From contig JAMOLT010000010.1 in NCBI GenBank assembly GCA_027068915.1, forward strand, positions 434,001 through 498,000: 64,000 nt of DNA, in the 5' to 3' direction. The position numbers and the translations under genes are program-made. A model generated the notes under the pieces. It had not been told where the DNA came from. It did no database searches and worked only from the letters and a program-made list of their open reading frames with translations. This document shows, piece after piece, positions 57,937 to 64,000 of this stretch. Within the stretch, counting starts at the first letter, position 1. Each line of letters begins with the position of its first letter. Source of the stretch: Sedimenticola sp. Its GTDB lineage: Bacteria; Pseudomonadota; Gammaproteobacteria; Chromatiales; Chromatiaceae.

Positions 57937-59442
57937 ATGGACAACAAACGCAGCACCATACTGATCTTGTTCCTCGCTTTTCTCGGCGGCAGCGCAATGG
58001 TGCTGGCGTTTGCCCCCTTTTCCCAAGGGTGGATTGCGGTGCTCTCCCTTGCCGCCCTGTTTACGCTGTGGCGAAACGCCAGCCCGGCACGGGCTTTTAC
58101 CATTGGCTGGGCCTGGGGCCTGGGTTGCATGGGCTTTGGCGTTTTCTGGCTGCACAACAGCATTGCCCAGTTTGGTGGCGTAACCCTGCCTCTGGCGATA
58201 TTGCTTACCCTGGCATTTGCAGCGGTACTGGCTCTCTTCCCCGCCCTGGCCGGAGGGCTTGCCAGAAAGTGCTCCGGGATCAGCTCCACAACCCTGGTGC
58301 TGGCGTACCCGGCCAGCTGGGTATTGATGGAATGGGTACGCAGCTGGCTACTGACCGGGTTTCCCTGGCTCACTGTCGGCTATTCGCAAATCGACACTCC
58401 GCTTTCCGGCTATGCCCCGTTACTCGGTGTGTATGGCGTAAGTTTGATGTTGGCCCTGAGCGCCACTGCCCTGAACCAGGGACGCAGCTGGTGGTTGTTG
58501 CTGTTGCCCGGTATCTGGGCGGGAGGCTGGGCCTTGCAACAGCTGCAATGGACCGAGCCGGTCGGGGAGCCGTTCACCGCGACATTGCTTCAGGCAAGCA
58601 TCCCCCAGGAAAAAAAGTGGCTTCCCTCCGAGCTACGCCCTACCCTGGAGTTTTACCTGGAGGCCAGTGATGCACACCCAGACAGCCGCCTGATAGTCTG
58701 GCCGGAAACTGCGGTTCCCGCCTTTGCCCATCAGGTGGAAGAAAGTTTCCTGCAGCCCCTGGATCAGCGCTTTCGCCAGCAAGGAAGGGATCTGCTGCTA
58801 GGCATTCCCGTGCGCGATGCCCAGGGGCGTTCCTACAATGCCATGGTCAGCCTGGGCGGCTCCGGGCGCGGCGAGTATTTCAAGCGCCATCTGGTGCCCT
58901 TTGGCGAGTTCATGCCGTTCAAAACCCTGTTGCAGCCCCTGGTCGAGTTGTTCGCCATTCCCATGTCATCTTTTTCCCCCGGCGACAAGAGCAAGCCGCC
59001 ACTGCTGAAGCTGGCGGGTATGGAGGCGGGCATTTCCATTTGTTATGAAGATGCCTTCGGGGAAGAGGTCGTCCAGGCGCTGCCCCAGGCCGCATTTCTG
59101 GTGAATGCCAGCAACGATGCCTGGTTTGGCGATTCCCTCGCACCCCATCAGCACCTGGAAATGGCACGCATGCGCACCCTGGAGACGGGGCGCTATCTGT
59201 TGCGGGCGACCAACACCGGAGTATCGGCGATCATTGATCCCCAGGGTGCCCTGGTGCGTGTGCTATCCCAGTTTGAACGCGGCGCCATCAGCGCGGAAAT
59301 CCAGCCCATGCAGGGACAGACCGGGTTTTCCCTCTGGCGGAACTGGCTGGTGGTGGGGCTTTCCATACTGCTACTGGGAATCGCCTGCTTTCCCATGGCA
59401 AAATCACTCCCTTCGAAGAACCAGGTTCAGGTGAAAAAATGA
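57937..59442 (+). CDS. lnt: Apolipoprotein N-acyltransferase
   Basis: Lnt adds the third acyl chain to lipoproteins in the inner membrane. The 501-residue protein has six N-terminal membrane helices, then a nitrilase domain with the triad Glu ([10 protein letters not shown]), Lys ([15 protein letters not shown]) and Cys ([11 protein letters not shown]), and a last helix. It processes lipoproteins such as RlpA and the two triheme lipoproteins here. The ridA ATG overlaps its stop. Confidence 0.96.
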   Translation: MDNKRSTILILFLAFLGGSAMVLAFAPFSQGWIAVLSLAALFTLWRNASPARAFTIGWAWGLGCMGFGVFWLHNSIAQFGGVTLPLAILLTLAFAAVLALFPALAGGLARKCSGISSTTLVLAYPASWVLMEWVRSWLLTGFPWLTVGYSQIDTPLSGYAPLLGVYGVSLMLALSATALNQGRSWWLLLLPGIWAGGWALQQLQWTEPVGEPFTATLLQASIPQEKKWLPSELRPTLEFYLEASDAHPDSRLIVWPETAVPAFAHQVEESFLQPLDQRFRQQGRDLLLGIPVRDAQGRSYNAMVSLGGSGRGEYFKRHLVPFGEFMPFKTLLQPLVELFAIPMSSFSPGDKSKPPLLKLAGMEAGISICYEDAFGEEVVQALPQAAFLVNASNDAWFGDSLAPHQHLEMARMRTLETGRYLLRATNTGVSAIIDPQGALVRVLSQFERGAISAEIQPMQGQTGFSLWRNWLVVGLSILLLGIACFPMAKSLPSKNQVQVKK

Positions 59443-59831
59443 AAAGAGAAATCATCAGCACAGACAAGGCACCCCAGGCCATAGGCACCTATTCCCAGGC
59501 GGTAAAAATCGGCAACACCGTGTATCTGTCCGGACAGATCCCCCTGGTGCCGGAAACCATGGAAATGGTGGAAGGCGATATGGAACAGCAGATCCGACGG
59601 GTATTCGACAATCTGCAAGCGGTTGCCCAAGCAGCGGGCGGTGGCCTGGCGGATGTAGTAAAACTGAATGTGTTTCTTACCGATCTGTCTCATTTCCCCC
59701 TGGTGAGCAAGGTCATGGCCGACTACTTCAGCCAGCCCTATCCGGCGCGGGCAGCTATCGGCGTTGCCGCGCTGCCCCGCAATGCCGAGGTGGAGATGGA
59801 TGGAGTGCTGGAGCTGGAAATCAGCCGATGA
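59439..59831 (+). CDS. ridA: RidA-family enamine/imine deaminase
   Basis: A 130-residue trimeric deaminase that removes reactive 2-aminoacrylate from PLP enzymes. Conserved [38 protein letters not shown] and the active-site Arg in [13 protein letters not shown] are present. ATGA overlap with lnt; convergent overlap of 11 bases with yjbQ. Confidence 0.95.
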   Translation: MKREIISTDKAPQAIGTYSQAVKIGNTVYLSGQIPLVPETMEMVEGDMEQQIRRVFDNLQAVAQAAGGGLADVVKLNVFLTDLSHFPLVSKVMADYFSQPYPARAAIGVAALPRNAEVEMDGVLELEISR

Positions 59832-60234
59832 TGGTTACAGTCACCTGCCGTTGGTGGGCACTGCTACGGTGCTCGTATAGATAGATCCCCTGCCAAATGC
59901 CCAGCCCGAGCTGCCCCCTGGCGACAGGCAGGGTCAGATCCATGTTGGTGAGGATAGAACGAATATGGGCAGGCATGTCGTCACTGCCTTCATCGATATG
60001 CCGAAACATGGGAGAGCCTTCCGGCACCAGGTTGACCAGGAATCGCTCCAGATCACCGCGCACGTCCGGATCAGCATTCTCACACAGGATCAATGAGGCG
60101 CTGGTATGTTGCACGAACACATGGCACAGACCGGTGATAATGCCGGATGCCGTGACCACCTTCTTCACTTCCTGGGTGATATCGTAGGTGCCACGCCCTG
60201 CTGTTAATAGGTCGAGCTGTTTCTGACGAGCCAT
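59821..60234 (-). CDS. yjbQ: YjbQ/UPF0047 family protein
   Basis: A 137-residue protein of the secondary thiamine-phosphate synthase (YjbQ) family. It has [50 protein letters not shown] and [13 protein letters not shown], the conserved His/Asp metal-like site residues. Weak thiamine-phosphate synthase activity is reported for the family; the true role is unknown. Last gene of the minus-strand run from trp. Confidence 0.92.
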   Translation of the reverse strand: MARQKQLDLLTAGRGTYDITQEVKKVVTASGIITGLCHVFVQHTSASLILCENADPDVRGDLERFLVNLVPEGSPMFRHIDEGSDDMPAHIRSILTNMDLTLPVARGQLGLGIWQGIYLYEHRSSAHQRQVTVTIIG

Positions 60235-60236
60235 GG

Positions 60237-61748
60237 CTAGCGCCTGTTTCCTGTGATCCCTGAAGCTTTTTTCTGGATAACGGTAGCTTGCAGTTTTCCG
60301 GAATATTCCCAGGGACCGGGGTTGACAGGGTTCCTGCGCGGCCGACCCTCCATATCCATGGGGGTGGTCGATAGCAGCCTGGCGGCATCCACGAAAGGCG
60401 CTGTTTTCCCGGGGCGGAAGCCTGTTGCCGTGCCCATGCCATCTGCGGGAAAACTGCTGAACCAGGCCGGATCAAATGCTTTCAGGCGCAGCTCTCCCGT
60501 GGCGGGGGAAAAGCCCGAGAAACGGCCACCGATATAGATATTTCCGGAAAACAGGTTCTCATGCACCGTGTCCGGGTCGATCTCTACCAGTACGGTGTCC
60601 GGGTTGGCGGTGATTGAACTGCCGGCTTGCTCATATCCGAGAAAGATATTGTTGCGCACGGTGTTGCGATCCGAATACCTGATACTTTGCAGTACATGCC
60701 GCCGATTGGAGCCGATGAACAAATTGTGCTCAATGCGGTTATCGCTGGAGCCCAGGCGCGGGTTGCCGGTCTCCTGCCAGAAACTGGTGCCGTGTCTAAC
60801 GTAGGGGCCGAAAATATTGTTGCGGATCACCGAGTTTCGCACCGAGGTGAAGTTGGGACCAACGTCACTGTTGTGAAAATAGTTGCCTTCCACCAGCACA
60901 AATTCACTGATCCCCTGACCCTGGCCATCCAGGGCGCTGCCGTCGCAACGCGGATCATCATAAGAAATATTGTCTTCCGCGCAAGTGCTGGCAGGATCGG
61001 CGTTGATCTGGAAATCCGAGCTGCTGTTATCGTACAGCTCATTGCTGCGCACAATAAGCCAGTCCCCGCCGTTGGAAAGGTAGATGCCATGACCGTCACC
61101 CCTGCCCGCGCCAAAGGCGGTGTTGCCATCCACCACCATCCAGTCGGACTGACCGGAAAAGATGGGATCCTTGTACTGGTTACCGACGCGGTTGTTGAGC
61201 ACGGCGATGCCTTTCTGGTGGCCAGACGCCACATACTCCATGCCCACGGCACGGATGCCGTAGCTGCCACCATTCAAGGTGAAGCCGTCGATGGCGACAT
61301 GGTTCGCCCCTTCGAGGTTGAAGCAGGTTTTTCGCCCGCTGCCGCAGCAATCAATGCTGACCTTGTCCGAAGCGGCTCGAATGACGATGGGTTTGTCGTA
61401 GCTGCCGGAGTTTCCTCTATCGAGCTCCCAGCAACCAGCGTATTGGCCATCCAGAAACAGGATTTCCTCTCCGGCCTTGACCCGGGAAAAAGCCTGATCA
61501 GGACTCATGGGGGAAGAGATGCTGCCATCACCATTTCCTGATGGGCTGACGTGCAACACACGATCCGACTGGTACCTGGGGTCGGTATAGTAGCGGTTGA
61601 AGCGTTCCGGTGCGCCGAAGAAGTTTTCTCCCCGCGCTGGCGTTATTACCAGGTTATCATAAGGCGCTGCAGTGACTGAACCACCTGCCGCCAGGCAGCA
61701 GGCAATGAACAATCCAGGCAGCTTGGGGGCTTCCAGAGCCTGAAGCAT
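60237..61748 (-). CDS. Secreted right-handed beta-helix protein
   Basis: ATG 61748 follows AAGGAGG and gives 503 residues: signal peptide (PGLFIACCLAAGGSVTAA), a VLHVSPSGNGDGSISSP segment like those before pectate-lyase-type folds, then many parallel beta-helix turns with Asn/Phe ladders (HNSDVGPNFTSVRNSVIRNN, IEHNLFIGSNR, NTVRNNIFLGYE, FSGNIYIGG). Four cysteines occur at about 90-150. A polysaccharide-binding or lyase function is likely, substrate unknown. Between trpC and yjbQ its placement has no metabolic logic. Confidence 0.8.
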   Translation of the reverse strand: MLQALEAPKLPGLFIACCLAAGGSVTAAPYDNLVITPARGENFFGAPERFNRYYTDPRYQSDRVLHVSPSGNGDGSISSPMSPDQAFSRVKAGEEILFLDGQYAGCWELDRGNSGSYDKPIVIRAASDKVSIDCCGSGRKTCFNLEGANHVAIDGFTLNGGSYGIRAVGMEYVASGHQKGIAVLNNRVGNQYKDPIFSGQSDWMVVDGNTAFGAGRGDGHGIYLSNGGDWLIVRSNELYDNSSSDFQINADPASTCAEDNISYDDPRCDGSALDGQGQGISEFVLVEGNYFHNSDVGPNFTSVRNSVIRNNIFGPYVRHGTSFWQETGNPRLGSSDNRIEHNLFIGSNRRHVLQSIRYSDRNTVRNNIFLGYEQAGSSITANPDTVLVEIDPDTVHENLFSGNIYIGGRFSGFSPATGELRLKAFDPAWFSSFPADGMGTATGFRPGKTAPFVDAARLLSTTPMDMEGRPRRNPVNPGPWEYSGKLQATVIQKKASGITGNRR

Positions 61749-61797
61749 TTGACTTTCCTCCTTGCCGGTCATTGTCTTCTTGACCTTTGAGAAGATA

Positions 61798-62601
61798 CTA
61801 CCCCGTGGCGAACAACCGCGCCAGTTCCTTGCCGGGATCTTCCGCCCGCATGAAGGCCTCGCCCACCAGGAAGCCATGCACATCATATTGGCGCATCAGG
61901 GCCACATCGTCCCTGCCGAGGATGCCGGATTCGGTGATTACCAGCTTGTCCGCCGGGATCTGCTCCAGCATGTCCAGGGTGATCCGCAGGCTGACCTCGA
62001 AGCTGCGCAGATTGCGGTTGTTGATGCCGATCATGGGGTTGTCCACATCCAGCGCCCGGTGCAGCTCTTCCTCGTCATGCACCTCGATGAGCACATCCAT
62101 GCCCAGGGAATGCGCCAGGGCATTCAGCGCCACAAGCCGTGCATCATCCAGGCAGGAAGCAATGAGCAGGATACAATCCGCCTCCATGGCCCGGGCCTCG
62201 ATCACCTGGTAGGGGTCGATAATGAAGTCCTTGCGGATCACCGGCAGGGCGCAGGCGGCCCTGGCCTGTTGCAGATACTCGGGCGCGCCCTGGAAGAAAT
62301 CCCGGTCGGTCAGTACGGACAGGCAGGCCGCGCCATGGGCGGCATAACTGCGGGCGATATCCGCAGGGCGAAAATCCTCGCGCAGCACCCCTTTGGACGG
62401 CGAGGCTTTCTTGATCTCCGCGATCACCCCGGAGCGGCCCAGGGCGATCTCGTGCTGCAACGCCCGGACAAAGCCCCGGGGCGGGGATTTCCGCTCCAGG
62501 CTGTCCTCCAGCTCCTGGCGGCCAACACTTGCCTGCGCCCGGGCAATTTCCTCTTCCTTGCGGCGGATGATCTTTTTCAGAATGTCCGGCGTATCGGCCA
62601 T
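61798..62601 (-). CDS. trpC: Indole-3-glycerol phosphate synthase
   Basis: TrpC closes the indole ring in tryptophan synthesis. The 267-residue barrel shows KRK-type start [69 protein letters not shown] and [12 protein letters not shown] with the catalytic Lys and Glu residues. It is monofunctional, not fused to TrpF. It follows trpD at 5 bases. Confidence 0.96.
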   Translation of the reverse strand: MADTPDILKKIIRRKEEEIARAQASVGRQELEDSLERKSPPRGFVRALQHEIALGRSGVIAEIKKASPSKGVLREDFRPADIARSYAAHGAACLSVLTDRDFFQGAPEYLQQARAACALPVIRKDFIIDPYQVIEARAMEADCILLIASCLDDARLVALNALAHSLGMDVLIEVHDEEELHRALDVDNPMIGINNRNLRSFEVSLRITLDMLEQIPADKLVITESGILGRDDVALMRQYDVHGFLVGEAFMRAEDPGKELARLFATG

Positions 62602-62606
62602 GAAAG

Positions 62607-63629
62607 CTACTCGAAACTCTGGGAGACGATGACCAGCTTGTCCAGGCGGTTGCGCGCCTCGCCGCTGCTGATGGCCTGGCTGGCCTTGGCCACGCCTTCT
62701 TTCAGGTCTTCGGCCAGCCCCGCGGTATAGATGGCGGCCCCGGCGTTCAGGGTGACGATATCCCGCGCCGGGCCGGGGTGGTCTTCCAGCACCGAGCGCA
62801 TGATGCGAAGGCTGTCTTCCGGGCCATCCGCGGTGATTTCACTGACGGGCGTACGCTGCATGCCGAATTCTTCCGGCCAGATGGTATAGCGGCGGATGGC
62901 GCCGTCCCGAAGCTCGGCCACCTCGGTCTTGTCCCCGATGCTGATTTCATCCAGGCCGTCCCTGGCGTGCACCACCATCACATGGCGGCTGCCCAGACGT
63001 TGCAGCACTTCGGCCAGGGGCAGCAGCAGCGCCTCGCTGAATACGCCCAGGAGCTGGTTGGGAACCCCGGCGGGATTGGTCAGGGGACCCAGGACATTGA
63101 AAATGGTGCGCACGCCCATTTCCTTGCGGGGGCCGATAGCGTGTTTCATGGCGCTGTGATGGCCGGGGGCGAACATGAAGCCCACGCCGACTTCCTTCAC
63201 GCAGTGGGCCACTTGCTCCGGGGTGAGGAACAGGCGCACCCCCGCCGCCTCCAGCACATCGGCGCTGCCGGATTTGGAGGAAACCGAGCGGTTGCCGTGC
63301 TTGGCCACATGGCAACCGGCGGCCGCAGCCACGAACATGCTGGTAGTGGAGACATTGAAGCTGCCGGAGGCATCGCCGCCGGTGCCGACGATATCCACGC
63401 AGTGTTGCAGACCGGAAATGTCCACGCCGCTGGCCAGCTCCCGCATTACCTGTGCGGCGGCGCTGATCTCGGTTACGCTTTCTCCTTTCATGCGCAGGCC
63501 AACGAGAAAACCACCGATCTGGGCGGGGGTGGCGCCGCCGGTCATGATGGCATGCATGACCGCATTCATTTCTTCTCCGCTCAGATCCTGCTTATCGAGA
63601 ACCCGGGCAATCGCCTGTTTCATATTCAT
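62607..63629 (-). CDS. trpD: Anthranilate phosphoribosyltransferase
   Basis: TrpD joins anthranilate to PRPP. ATG 63629 lies 7 bases after AGGAGT and gives 340 residues. PRPP-binding [52 protein letters not shown] and [12 protein letters not shown] are present. The ribosome site lies within the last codons and stop region of the DUF2283 remnant upstream. Confidence 0.96.
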   Translation of the reverse strand: MNMKQAIARVLDKQDLSGEEMNAVMHAIMTGGATPAQIGGFLVGLRMKGESVTEISAAAQVMRELASGVDISGLQHCVDIVGTGGDASGSFNVSTTSMFVAAAAGCHVAKHGNRSVSSKSGSADVLEAAGVRLFLTPEQVAHCVKEVGVGFMFAPGHHSAMKHAIGPRKEMGVRTIFNVLGPLTNPAGVPNQLLGVFSEALLLPLAEVLQRLGSRHVMVVHARDGLDEISIGDKTEVAELRDGAIRRYTIWPEEFGMQRTPVSEITADGPEDSLRIMRSVLEDHPGPARDIVTLNAGAAIYTAGLAEDLKEGVAKASQAISSGEARNRLDKLVIVSQSFE

Positions 63630-63646
63630 GCTAAGACTCCTGTTAT

Positions 63647-63847
63647 TCAATCCTCAGCCGTTACTCGCTGAAATGCCACTTCCCTCATGTTCGCCTGGGT
63701 CGAAGCATGTTCTATGGTCATACTCGCCAATTTGCCTTCGGCATCCAGGTCGATAGAGATGTTTTCATCGATCTGACGGGTTTCGCTCACAATGTTATCC
63801 GACAATTCGACGAGAGTGGCGTCCGTGTCTTCAAAGTATTTATTACC
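63647..63847 (-). pseudogene. DUF2283-like small ORF with no canonical start
   Basis: On the minus strand the frame reads NKYFEDTDATLVELSDN, ETRQIDENISIDLDAEG, KLASMTIEHAS and stops at 63647. This fits the DUF2283 family, whose members usually begin M-x-x-x-YF. Here the codons before KYF are TCG GGT AAT with no ATG, GTG or TTG up to the trpG stop in any suitable position. Either the start codon has been lost or a rare codon is used. About 66 residues. It lies between trpG and trpD. Confidence 0.6.
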
Positions 63848-63912
63848 CGAAGGCGCCTGTCCGCTTCCCGGGTGTAGAGAAAATACCGGGTAAACCTCAT
63901 CTGCTTCAACGG

Positions 63913-64000
63913 CTATTTTCCCTGCAGAAAATTCCGCAGCATGTCGTGGCCATGCGCGGTGAGGATGGATTCCGGATGGAATTGCACGCCCTGAATGTCC
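63913..64000 (-). CDS. trpG: Anthranilate synthase component II, C-terminal end (partial)
   Basis: The last 28 codons of a class I glutamine amidotransferase run in from the window edge: IQGVQFHPESILTAHGHDML then RNFLQGK and TAG. The HPES motif supplies the catalytic His and Glu. Position upstream of trpD and trpC identifies it as trpG (or pabA-type shared subunit). Confidence 0.9.
   Translation of the reverse strand, partial: DIQGVQFHPESILTAHGHDMLRNFLQGK

Overview
The window looks like chromosome of a free-living gammaproteobacterium, most likely a sulfur or metal redox specialist. The evidence is gene order: mreBCD-mrdA-rodA-mltB-rlpA-dacA-dat-ybeD-lipB-lipA, miaB-phoH-ybeY-corC-lnt, and crp divergent from an OsmC/yhfA gene are all gammaproteobacterial. 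Cytochrome c4, a HiPIP and many c-type cytochromes point to respiratory versatility. The taxon is inference; no rRNA or tRNA gene was seen.

Layout. 0-0.85 kb: edge of a secreted-protein gene, a small Cys-rich ORF and a frameshifted XRE regulator. 0.85-4.1 kb: gatCAB (minus). 4.4-16.6 kb: one long plus-strand run for rod-shape peptidoglycan synthesis and remodelling, then lipoate synthesis and galE, with many ATGA/GTGA overlaps. 16.6-16.9 kb: a 269-bp MITE-like element with 34-bp inverted ends. 16.9-21.8 kb (minus): M14-type deacylase, GCS2-type ligase, murU, rho, trxA. 22-29 kb: rhlB, a membrane GGDEF-EAL protein, IMP/GMP nucleotidase, cysQ, a tandem thioredoxin-fold protein and a DUF4124 protein. 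29.2-38.9 kb: metH, a coiled-coil membrane protein, tmcA, hemerythrin, nei, crp/yhfA, dsbB and an EF-hand protein. 39.5-46.2 kb: a second GGDEF-EAL protein with a degenerate GGDEF, two c4-like cytochromes, a PilZ protein, lon with a heat-shock promoter, and ksgA.

46.2-52.95 kb is an AT-richer island of electron-transfer genes in two convergent sets: hexaheme cytochrome, diheme cytochrome and HiPIP on plus; a triheme cytochrome, two triheme lipoproteins and a membrane-anchored c554-like multiheme cytochrome on minus. An imperfect direct repeat of about 90 bp, made of the 5' end of ksgA plus its upstream flank, brackets the island; the far copy is a decayed ksgA start. This is the main candidate for a laterally acquired, undescribed electron conduit. 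Three of its proteins share a short PxDKFGxxxW domain ahead of the triheme module.

53-64 kb: a small ferredoxin-fold protein, a secreted tail-fibre-like protein, miaB-phoH-ybeY-corC-lnt-ridA, then on minus trpG(partial)-DUF2283-trpD-trpC, a beta-helix secreted protein and yjbQ.

Copies or remnants of the MITE-like element occur at 16.6, 33.0, 39.2, 45.2 and 49.5 kb, and a second hairpin family (GTTGAAAAA type) at 38.0, 49.8 and 50.7 kb. Apparent frameshifts or lost starts occur at about 0.26, 0.65 and 63.8 kb, and mreC seems to start at an ATC codon.
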